DNA of 8,518 nucleotides from Alterinioella sp963975135 (lineage in GTDB: Bacteria > Pseudomonadota > Alphaproteobacteria > Rhodobacterales > Rhodobacteraceae): assembly GCA_963975135.1 (NCBI GenBank), contig CAXBGQ010000132.1:1-8518 (forward strand), given 5' to 3'. Each line of letters starts with the position of its first letter. Positions within the stretch are counted from its first letter, which is position 1. Of this stretch, positions 1 through 4,907 are shown in pieces. Both the position numbers and the translations under genes were made by a program. The notes beneath the pieces are model-generated. The model worked only from the letters and a program-made list of their open reading frames with translations, had not been told where the DNA came from and made no database searches.

Positions 1-147
1 GTCGATGAACGGTTCCGGCGCGTTCAGGATATCGGCCAGGCAAAACTCCGGCAGCTCGACATCACGATGCTTTTCGAGCAGCCAATCGCGGTGGCGGTCC
101 AGATCCAGCACGCTCAGCTGCGCGCCAACAATGGGCAGATCGGACAT
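1..147 (-). CDS. Sugar phosphate isomerase/epimerase family protein, N-terminal part (runs off the window)
   Basis: Only the first 49 codons are present; the frame is open to the window edge. The protein begins MSDLPIVGAQLSVLDLDRHR and continues with a stretch rich in W, D and E (DWLLEKHRDVELPEF, then LNAPEPFID). This resembles the start of the TIM-barrel sugar phosphate isomerase/epimerase (AP-endonuclease-2-like) proteins of Rhodobacteraceae, in which the first strand 'PIVGA.L' is followed by a helix with 'HRDWL'. The ATG at 147 is preceded at close range by a purine-rich GGGGAGGGG ribosome binding site. The gene lies 59 bases downstream of the zinc-ribbon gene on the same strand and may be cotranscribed with it. 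The substrate cannot be inferred, and the family call rests on one short segment. Confidence 0.55.
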   Translation of the reverse strand, partial: MSDLPIVGAQLSVLDLDRHRDWLLEKHRDVELPEFCLADILNAPEPFID

Positions 148-206
148 CGGGCACCCCTCCCCTGTTCCCGGAAACTCAGGTCGGGGAAAGGATGCCACGG
201 ACTGAG

Positions 207-473
207 TCAGAAGTCGAAGATATCGCCGAGGAAGGAAGACGCGCCTTTTCGCCTGCGGCCATGGCCATGACCACGGCCATCGTCGCGGTCCCGGCTGTCG
301 TGTTTGTAGTCCTCCCGCCCGCGCGGCGCAGCGGCAGTGGGCGCCGAACGCTCGATGATCTTGTCCAACTCGCCCCGGTCCAGCCAGACGCCGCGACAGG
401 TGGGGCAATAGTCGATCTCGACCCCATTGCGATCAGACATGACAAGTTGGGCTCCGTCCACCGGGCACTGCAT
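207..473 (-). CDS. TFIIB-type zinc-ribbon protein (zf-TFIIB family), 88 aa
   Basis: The protein is a small cytoplasmic zinc-ribbon protein of unknown function. Visible elements are C3-P-V-D6 near the N-terminus, C23-P-T-C26, and the highly characteristic RGVWLDRGELDKIIE at residues 27-41, all hallmarks of the zf-TFIIB family. Three cysteines are evident; the usual fourth position carries Asp6, as is common in this subfamily ('CPVDG'). Residues 50-76 form a charged Arg/Asp/His/Gly-rich linker, and the protein ends with the SFLGDIFDF tail typical of the family. The frame is open upstream to 623, but the ATG at 473 is preferred because GGAGGA lies 7 bases before it and the family starts at 'MQCP'. 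The gene is divergent from DUF411. DNA or RNA binding is possible but not shown. Confidence 0.9.
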   Translation of the reverse strand: MQCPVDGAQLVMSDRNGVEIDYCPTCRGVWLDRGELDKIIERSAPTAAAPRGREDYKHDSRDRDDGRGHGHGRRRKGASSFLGDIFDF

Positions 474-511
474 CGGGCATTCCTCCGTTTTGGGGTTTAA
501 TCCTGAGTGTT

Positions 512-539
512 CAGATAGGTTTGTGGTCGGCTCTGACAA
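512..539 (-). promoter_or_regulatory. Possible promoter for the zinc-ribbon gene
   Basis: Read on the minus strand, TTGTCA (539-534) is followed after 16 bases by TATCTG (517-512), about 38 bases before the zinc-ribbon start codon. The -35 match is good (5 of 6) but the -10 match is poor (3 of 6), so this is a weak sequence-only suggestion. The rest of the divergent region from 540 to 660 shows nothing I can name. Confidence 0.22.
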
Positions 540-661
540 GCGCCAAGGCCGGGAATTCCGAACGCTGCGCCGCGCGGGCGGGGTGATCAGGAATTTCAGC
601 TTCGATCCGGGCAATTTCCGCAAAATATCAGCGACATTCCAGCGCAGGAGGGATTCCCCAC

Positions 662-692
662 TTGAACCTATAGTTGCTTGAGGTTGCAGATA
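662..692 (+). promoter_or_regulatory. MerR-family-type operator/promoter upstream of DUF411
   Basis: TTGAAC at 662-667 is a -35-like hexamer. Overlapping it is a dyad: AACCT (665-669) pairs with AGGTT (681-685), and inside that AG (672-673) pairs with CT (677-678), all centred on 675. The long 19-20-base spacer, largely filled by this dyad, is the known architecture of MerR-family metal-sensor promoters (CueR, CadR/PbrR, ZntR). The core 'CCTATAGTTGCT' resembles CadR/PbrR-type operators as I remember them. The -10 hexamer at 687-692 (CAGATA) is weak. The predicted transcript would start near 700, about 40 bases before the DUF411 start. No MerR-type regulator gene is in the window, so the cognate sensor and its metal are unknown. 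Confidence 0.55.
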
Positions 693-742
693 GGTCCGGA
701 AGGCTGGTCTGACCGGTTCAGCCGGGATATCGGGAGATGATT

Positions 743-1198
743 ATGAAAAGAACACTGATGGCTGGCGGATTGCTGCTGGCGATGGCGACCATGGCACCGG
801 CACAGGAAACAGCGCCGGTTATCGACGTGCTGAAACAGGCCTCTTGCGGCTGCTGCGGCGGCTGGGTTGTGGCCATGCAGGAGGCCGGATTTACCGTAAA
901 CGTGCAAAACGTCTCGGGCGATGAGCTCTACGCCGCCAAGGAAGCCTCCGGTTTTTCCGATGATCTCTGGGCCTGCCACACGGCCACGGTGGCGGGATAC
1001 ACGGTCGAAGGCCATGTGCCGGTCGCAGAGATCGAACGCCTGCTTGCGGAACGGCCCGAGGCGCTTGGCATCGCAACCCCCGGCATGCCCGTCGGGTCGC
1101 CGGGCATGGATTATGGCGACGACCGTCAGGCCTTCGACGTGATTCTGGTCGGCCTCGACCAGAGCCAGCAGATTTATGCATCCTATCCCGGCAACTGA
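743..1198 (+). CDS. DUF411 metal-binding protein, exported (151 aa)
   Basis: The protein has an N-terminal signal peptide (MKRT, hydrophobic to about residue 18, APA-Q cleavage near residue 20), so it should act in the periplasm. The mature part has all the DUF411 landmarks: S34-C-G-C-C-G-G-W41, C78-H-T-A81, GYTVEGHVP at 85-93, a helix with ERLLAE, then PGMPVGSPGM. The cysteines and the Cys-His pair are the likely metal ligands. DUF411 genes are commonly found beside copper-resistance and copper-transfer genes, and the ctaG-like gene here follows on the same strand. An ATG at 737 also exists, but GGGAG at 732-736 abuts it, whereas it stands 6 bases before the ATG at 743, so 743 is chosen. A MerR-type operator upstream suggests metal induction. 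A copper role is likely but inferred from family and context. Confidence 0.92.
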   Translation: MKRTLMAGGLLLAMATMAPAQETAPVIDVLKQASCGCCGGWVVAMQEAGFTVNVQNVSGDELYAAKEASGFSDDLWACHTATVAGYTVEGHVPVAEIERLLAERPEALGIATPGMPVGSPGMDYGDDRQAFDVILVGLDQSQQIYASYPGN

Positions 1199-1212
1199 GG
1201 CCGCCCGTCACA

Positions 1213-1353
1213 ATGAGCATTGAAACCACCATCAGATCCGCATGCATCGGGGTCATAGGCAAGCCTGCGCAGCGCGGTCAGTTGGTGCCGCCGCAAGGCG
1301 GTTCCCGGCGGTCGGCCGCGGATGCGGTCTGCGCGGGCCGGGACGCGCCGTGA
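1213..1353 (+). CDS. Doubtful 46-codon ORF overlapping the ctaG start
   Basis: An ATG at 1213 opens a 46-codon frame (MSIETTIRSACIGVIGKP...) whose TGA overlaps the proposed GTG start of ctaG in a GTGA arrangement. That geometry is typical of translational coupling. Against it, the nearest Shine-Dalgarno-like GAGG is 12 bases away, the first half uses codons rare in GC-rich genomes (AGA, ATA, GGG), and the product has no recognisable fold or family. It may be a leader peptide, a decayed gene or chance. It fills the otherwise gene-free stretch between DUF411 and ctaG. Confidence 0.2.
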   Translation: MSIETTIRSACIGVIGKPAQRGQLVPPQGGSRRSAADAVCAGRDAP

Positions 1354-2348
1354 ACCTTGCCGCCTTCGATCCGTTCGGACCGGCCCTGTCGCCGCTGGCG
1401 CTGGCGGCAATTGCCGGTCTGGTCTGGCTATACCTGCGCGGTGTGGGCCGTCCGCGGCTGATGCGCGAACGCGTTGGCCCCGTCCGGCACAGCCTGTTCG
1501 CGGCCGGTGCGGTGCTGTTGACCCTTGCCTTTGTCGGTCCGCTGGCGGGCGCGGCACCAAGGCTTTTTGCGGCGCATCAGGTTCAACATCTGATGATACG
1601 GCTGCTCGGGCCGCTGTTGATCGTTGTGGCGCATCCCTGGCCGGTCCTGCGCGCCGGGCTGCCGCGCGGGATGCGGCACGGGCTCGGGCGGATTGGCGAC
1701 CGTCCGGCGTGGAAATTCGTGGCGCGGATTCTGGCCCGCCTCGATGTCAGCTTCTTTCTGCTGATCGCCGCGCTCTATTTCTGGCAGCTGCCCGCGCTGC
1801 ACAACGCAGCCCTCACCATGCCGCCGCTGGCGCTCGCGGCGCATGGCGGCATGGCACTGGCGGGGATCAATTTTTTTGCCGTCGTTCTCGACCGGCGCGA
1901 TGCGCCCGAAGGTGCCATCCAAAGTCTGCGCCTGTTGGCGCTCGTCGGCGTGATCGTTTCGAACATCCTGCTCGGCTCGCTCACGACGATGAAAGAAATC
2001 GTGCTCTATACCGCCTATGACACCGCCGGGCGGCTTTGGAATTTCGCGCCGCTGGTCGATGAGACCTTCGGCGGCTACACGATCTGGGTGCCGTCGTCCT
2101 TCGTCATCATCGCGGCCATCATGCTGGTCTTCAACGGCTGGAACAAGGCCGAGGTCCGGCGCTGGAACGCGCGCCACATCTGGAGCGGTTCGAACGCCGC
2201 CGCGCTCGAATTTCCGGAAACTGCCCATGAGCTGCGCCTCAAGGTGGCGGAACCCAACCGTCGCATGGGCCGGACGCTGGCGCTGATTTCGGCCGCGATG
2301 TTCGCGACCGTGATGATCACCGGCATCACAATCATCTACGCGTTCTGA
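1350..2348 (+). CDS. ctaG: CtaG-type (caa3_CtaG) cytochrome c oxidase assembly protein, 332 aa
   Basis: This is a polytopic inner-membrane protein of the caa3_CtaG family, implicated in copper delivery to, or assembly of, haem-copper oxidases. It differs from the Cox11-type CtaG. About eight hydrophobic segments can be read, near residues 12-29, 48-67, 82-98, 134-150, 158-178, 193-212, 243-262 and 308-332. Family-like features are H76-Q-V-Q-H80 at the start of the third segment, P96-W-P98, W145-Q-L-P with H151, and H165; these histidines are candidate metal ligands. The frame is open from an ATG at 1242, but that extension is Arg/Ala-rich and not membrane-like. The GTG at 1350 begins just before 'FDPFGPALSP', where this family usually starts, and a GGGA lies 6 bases upstream. 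The gene converges on the DUF5665 gene with a 25-base gap. Confidence 0.88.
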   Translation: MNLAAFDPFGPALSPLALAAIAGLVWLYLRGVGRPRLMRERVGPVRHSLFAAGAVLLTLAFVGPLAGAAPRLFAAHQVQHLMIRLLGPLLIVVAHPWPVLRAGLPRGMRHGLGRIGDRPAWKFVARILARLDVSFFLLIAALYFWQLPALHNAALTMPPLALAAHGGMALAGINFFAVVLDRRDAPEGAIQSLRLLALVGVIVSNILLGSLTTMKEIVLYTAYDTAGRLWNFAPLVDETFGGYTIWVPSSFVIIAAIMLVFNGWNKAEVRRWNARHIWSGSNAAALEFPETAHELRLKVAEPNRRMGRTLALISAAMFATVMITGITIIYAF

Positions 2349-2373
2349 CTGCCGCGTCGGTTCGGCACCCTGG

Positions 2374-2640
2374 CTATCGTCCGGTCTGGATCTGATCGGC
2401 GATCTGAGACGCCCATTCGCCGATCACGGGAATGAAATCAATCTGGCTCAGCGAATAGACCACGACCGAGACCAGAAACGAGGCCCCCACGACAGTGCCG
2501 AAGCCAAAGGCCAGCCCGCGCGCGAAATTGAACGCCAGAAGCCGCGGGATGGAGTTCTGCACCCGGATGAAGCGATGCGCGTTCAGCATCGCCACTTCCT
2601 CGCGCAAGCGGCGCATTTCCTCGTTCAAATCGTCGCTCAT
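2374..2640 (-). CDS. DUF5665 domain membrane protein, 88 aa
   Basis: The protein is a small single-pass inner-membrane protein of unknown function. Residues 5-22 (LNEEMRRLREEVAMLNAH) form a charged helix likely to make a coiled coil. They are followed by 'NSIPRLLAFNFARG' and one membrane segment at about 41-64 rich in Gly and Val (GLAFGFGTVVGASFLVSVVV), then 'IDFIPVIGEWASQIADQI'. The order R-G...GxGTxxGA...P-V-I-G-x-W is the DUF5665 signature. Its ATG overlaps the cutC stop in an ATGA, so translation is probably coupled to cutC. No copper-related residue is evident, and the linkage to cutC may reflect only cotranscription. Confidence 0.85.
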   Translation of the reverse strand: MSDDLNEEMRRLREEVAMLNAHRFIRVQNSIPRLLAFNFARGLAFGFGTVVGASFLVSVVVYSLSQIDFIPVIGEWASQIADQIQTGR

Positions 2641-3350
2641 GCCAAAACCTCCACCATTGCCCGCACTTTTTCCGCATCGGTCACGAACCGCCCGCCCGGC
2701 GGGTCGAAATCCGAAAACGCGCGCGGGCCATCGGCCGGCGACTGGCAGGCGGCATGCACCTCGGTCACGCCCGTCGCCCGGACCAACTCCGCCACGTTGT
2801 CAGCCTCCAGCCCGCATCCCGGCATCACGCTGATGCGGCCATCGGCGCGTGCCACCAGCGCGCGGATCATATCCGCCCCGCGCGGGGCCGCCGTCGCCGC
2901 GCCCGAGGTCAGCACCCGCTCAAATCCCAGATCAATCGCCTGGTCCAGCGCCGCGACCGGGTCCGGCACCACATCAAGGACCCGGTGCAGCGTTGCGGGC
3001 ATCGGTCCCGCCGGCTCCAGCAAGCGGCCAAGCACCGCCAATTCGAGCCCGCCATCCGCGCCCTGAGCCCCCAGAACCACGCCCGCGAGCCTCGCCTCGC
3101 GTGCGGTAACGATATCGGCGCACATGATGTTCACCTCATCGGAGGTAAAGTGAAACAGCCCGCACCGGGGGCGGATCATCGCATAAGCGTCAATGTCCAA
3201 TCGGGCCACGGCCCGCATCATCCCGCATGAGGGTGTCAGCCCGCCCTCGGAGAGGGCCGCACACAGCTCCACCCGGTCCGCCCCGCCATCCAGCGCGGCC
3301 TCGGCTCCCGCCAGGGTATCGACGCAGACCTCCAGCCCGGTTTTGGTCAA
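2637..3350 (-). CDS. cutC: CutC family protein (copper homeostasis protein CutC), 237 aa
   Basis: The protein is a TIM-barrel of normal family length. Signature segments in order are LEVCVD (6-11), GGADRVELC (22-30), EGGLTPS (35-41), MIRPR (58-62), GVVLGAQGADG (90-100), HRVLD (122-126, equivalent to HRAFD), LTSG (147-150), MPGCG (176-180) and EVH (197-199). CutC was linked to copper tolerance in E. coli, but that phenotype was later attributed largely to the sRNA MicL encoded at the gene's 3' end, so the biochemical role remains uncertain. The start is a TTG overlapping the stop of the upstream gene as TTGA, and the stop overlaps the DUF5665 start as ATGA. No ATG exists before the conserved LEVCVD strand in this frame. 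Two loop glycines usual in the family are Cys here (63 and 179). Confidence 0.92.
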   Translation of the reverse strand: MTKTGLEVCVDTLAGAEAALDGGADRVELCAALSEGGLTPSCGMMRAVARLDIDAYAMIRPRCGLFHFTSDEVNIMCADIVTAREARLAGVVLGAQGADGGLELAVLGRLLEPAGPMPATLHRVLDVVPDPVAALDQAIDLGFERVLTSGAATAAPRGADMIRALVARADGRISVMPGCGLEADNVAELVRATGVTEVHAACQSPADGPRAFSDFDPPGGRFVTDAEKVRAMVEVLA

Positions 3351-3664
3351 AACGCCTCGACCACGTCATACATCACCGGCTCAAAGCTTTTGCACAGCTC
3401 GTTGATGGCCCGGTTTCGTTTGCGCATCTCGTCGCTGCGCAGCATGGCCTGAAAATCCTCGCGCCGGGTCCATTGCGAATAATTGGCCACCCGGGTCTGG
3501 GCGTCGTTCACATGCAGACCGGCGGCGATAAATCCCGGCTGGTGCGAGATGAAATCGGCATAGGCCGCCGTCAGAGCATCCAGCAGATCCTGACAGGTTC
3601 CGGGCGTGGTTTCGAATGTGGTGATCACCGTTTGCAGGGCGGCACCCTTCTGGATATGCGGCAT
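3347..3664 (-). CDS. ABM-fold (antibiotic biosynthesis monooxygenase-like) protein, 105 aa
   Basis: The protein is a small dimeric alpha+beta-barrel protein of the ABM superfamily. The fold is seen in LQTVITTFETTPG (strand 1), a helix at about 23-39, HQPGFIAAGLHVN (41-53), TRVANYSQWTRREDFQAML (57-75) and a closing strand 'FEPVMYDVVEAF'. The PGF...LH.N...RV.NY.QW pattern is characteristic. Members range from quinol monooxygenases to haem-degrading enzymes and many are uncharacterised, so no substrate is proposed. The frame is open to 3751, but the ATG at 3664 is chosen because AAGGGGAG stands 6 bases upstream and the upstream residues (Arg/Gly/Cys-rich) are not fold-like. It lies 83 bases after trmL and its stop overlaps the cutC start by four bases. 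Confidence 0.85.
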   Translation of the reverse strand: MPHIQKGAALQTVITTFETTPGTCQDLLDALTAAYADFISHQPGFIAAGLHVNDAQTRVANYSQWTRREDFQAMLRSDEMRKRNRAINELCKSFEPVMYDVVEAF

Positions 3665-3747
3665 CTGGATCTCCCCTTGATGTGGCTTGCAGCCTAGCAA
3701 GCACACCCGCCGCCCGCCAGACCTAGCAAACCACGCCCCCGTGGCCT

Positions 3748-4221
3748 TCAACCGGTAAACTGGCTGCGCAGCGCCTGATACACCACCGCCGTCGCGGCAT
3801 TGGCAAGATTGAGCGACCGGATATGCGGGCTGATCATCGGCAGGTGAAAGGTGCGATCCTCGAACCCGTCCAGAATTTCCGGAGCCAGCCCCTTGGTCTC
3901 ACGGACAAAAACCAGATAGGCATCGGGCGGGTAATCAGGCTCATAAACCGATTGCGCGCCGTGTTCTTCAAAGAAAAACAGCTGCGCGCGGGCGGGGGCG
4001 CGGGCGGCCAGAAATGCGGGCCAGCTGTCATATTCGCTCAAGCGGACATGTTTCCAGTAATCCAGCCCGGCCCGGCGCACGGCCTTGTCGTCAATGGAAA
4101 ACCCGTAGGGCCGGATCAGGATCAGCTCAAGATCCAACGCCACGCAGGTGCGCCCGATGGTGCCGGTATTTCCGGGAATCTCGGGCGCGACCAGCACCAG
4201 TTTCATACGTGATTTCGACAT
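3748..4221 (-). CDS. trmL: tRNA (cytidine(34)-2'-O)-methyltransferase TrmL, 157 aa
   Basis: This is a SPOUT-class methyltransferase that uses S-adenosylmethionine to 2'-O-methylate the wobble base of tRNA-Leu species. Visible motifs are PEIPGNTGTIGRTC (13-26), YGFSIDDKAVRRAGLDYW (38-55), RETKGL (106-111) and IRSLNLANA (133-141). The last two form the trefoil-knot SAM site. The length equals that of E. coli TrmL (about 157 aa). Where the family usually reads FGPET or FGRET, this protein has F-V-R-E-T with Val105. Two ATGs (4221 and 4206) are possible; 4221 is favoured because GAGGGA lies about 10 bases upstream of it and too far from 4206. It is the first gene of a probable minus-strand run leading to the ABM protein, cutC and DUF5665, and lies 69 bases after the Flp-like gene. 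Confidence 0.93.
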   Translation of the reverse strand: MSKSRMKLVLVAPEIPGNTGTIGRTCVALDLELILIRPYGFSIDDKAVRRAGLDYWKHVRLSEYDSWPAFLAARAPARAQLFFFEEHGAQSVYEPDYPPDAYLVFVRETKGLAPEILDGFEDRTFHLPMISPHIRSLNLANAATAVVYQALRSQFTG

Positions 4222-4290
4222 GGCGGCGGCGTCCCTCGGGCATGGCTGTGCCCGCTCTACACCAATGCGCCGGGATTGAAACCCGTGGCC

Positions 4291-4752
4291 TCAGCCATAT
4301 TCCGCGATCCAGGCCGCGTGCAGATCGGCGTAGCTCTGATTGTCGTCGGGGATCGAAATGCCGCGTGTGATCATTTCGGCCTCGAAAACACCCAAGCGGT
4401 CGATCTGGTTGGCGCGCCGATTGCGCCCGCCGGTAAGGGCGCGACTATACGTGTTGTTATATCCCCGCGTCAGGCGGTTGTCATTGAAACGCCTGACCCT
4501 TTCCTGCAGGACCGCGCGCCAGCTCTCATCGCGGTTCGGGTTCAGCAATGAATACAAGGCCGTGTCAGCAGGATCCTCCATCATATCGGAGAGCTGCACG
4601 TCGACATAGCCGCTCAAACCGATGACCTCCGTCTGCACGACAGCCACGGCCGCGAGGCCAAGGCCAACGACCCCGGCCATGAGCACGGTCATATCAACGG
4701 TAGTGGCACCGCTTTCGCTGCGGCAGAAAGTATAAACGTTCATGTTGAGCAT
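4291..4752 (-). CDS. Flp-pilin-like (class III signal peptide) protein with long C-terminal tail, 153 aa
   Basis: The N-terminus reads MLNMNVYTFCRSESG followed by ATTVDMTVLMAGVVGLGLAA. A short polar leader, then Gly15-Ala16 and an acidic residue five places after Gly15 (Asp20), then a hydrophobic helix (about 21-40), match the Flp/TadE prepilin layout (SG|ATxxE) processed by TadV-type peptidases. Asp replaces the usual Glu. The protein is much longer than Flp pilins (about 50-70 aa): residues 46-153 form a soluble tail with Arg/Asn-rich helices (ERVRRFNDNRLTRGY). It therefore resembles a pseudopilin or an uncharacterised Rhodobacteraceae surface protein more than a major pilin. ATG 4752 is preferred to 4788 and 4743 because GGAGGG lies 5 bases before it. 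It is divergent from the beta-barrel gene. No Tad secretion genes are in the window. Confidence 0.72.
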   Translation of the reverse strand: MLNMNVYTFCRSESGATTVDMTVLMAGVVGLGLAAVAVVQTEVIGLSGYVDVQLSDMMEDPADTALYSLLNPNRDESWRAVLQERVRRFNDNRLTRGYNNTYSRALTGGRNRRANQIDRLGVFEAEMITRGISIPDDNQSYADLHAAWIAEYG

Positions 4753-4783
4753 TGGAGCCCTCCAGGGAAACAGTTTCACGAAA

Positions 4784-4789
4784 ATCATA
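4784..4789 (-). promoter_or_regulatory. Possible -10 box of the Flp-like gene
   Basis: On the minus strand TATGAT (5 of 6 matches to TATAAT) is preceded by TAG and lies about 30 bases before the ATG at 4752, the right place for a -10 with a short leader. No good -35 box is found 16-18 bases upstream, as might be expected of an activator-dependent promoter. This is a weak call from sequence alone. Confidence 0.25.
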
Positions 4790-4865
4790 CTATTGTTGAA
4801 ATGAGGAATAATTGTGGTTGCAAATTGGTGTTTTTAATTGCTCCAAAATGAAGGATTTTTCCGCG

Positions 4866-4901
4866 TTAGGAATGTATTAACCAAATTAGCGGAATCTTAA
4901 C
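4866..4901. promoter_or_regulatory. Two tandem CtrA-like boxes (TTAG-N7-TTAAC, 20-base period)
   Basis: Box 1 spans 4866-4881 (TTAG, seven bases, TTAAC, then another C). Box 2 spans 4886-4901 with the same TTAG-N7-TTAAC layout. Each differs by one base from the CtrA consensus TTAA-N7-TTAAC of alphaproteobacteria, and TTAACC in box 1 also resembles the TTAACCAT half-site. The starts are exactly 20 bases apart, about two helical turns, so two dimers could bind the same face. The boxes end 6 bases before the beta-barrel ATG and lie more than 75 bases upstream of the proposed -10 of the Flp-like gene, inside an AT-rich 155-base divergent region. CtrA is known to control motility, pili and gene-transfer-agent genes in Rhodobacterales. 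Which gene responds here, and in which direction, is not visible. Confidence 0.5.
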
Positions 4902-4907
4902 TCTGTA

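Noticed and set aside
549..560. GGAATTCC palindrome in the divergent region as a regulator site
   Set aside because: An isolated 8-base palindrome of this kind is expected by chance, and it has no flanking dyad or second copy nearby.
1428..2228. 266-codon minus-strand open frame antisense to ctaG
   Set aside because: The translation is Arg/Gln/His-rich without fold features, while the plus strand gives a clean multi-span membrane protein. It is a GC-driven shadow.
2349..2373. TGCCG/CGGCA hairpin between ctaG and the DUF5665 gene as a bidirectional terminator
   Set aside because: Only five pairs, and no T tract on either side.
3665..3751. N-terminal extension of the ABM protein to an ATG at 3751
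   Set aside because: The extension (Arg/Gly/Cys-rich) is not fold-like, would overlap the trmL stop, and a strong ribosome site precedes the ATG at 3664.
4268..4290. Stem-loop CGGG-ATTGAAA-CCCG resembling a tRNA T-arm
   Set aside because: On neither strand does the loop give TTCRANY in register, no acceptor, D or anticodon arm can be assembled around it, and it abuts the stop codon of the Flp-like gene. It could be a weak hairpin after that gene but has no T tract.
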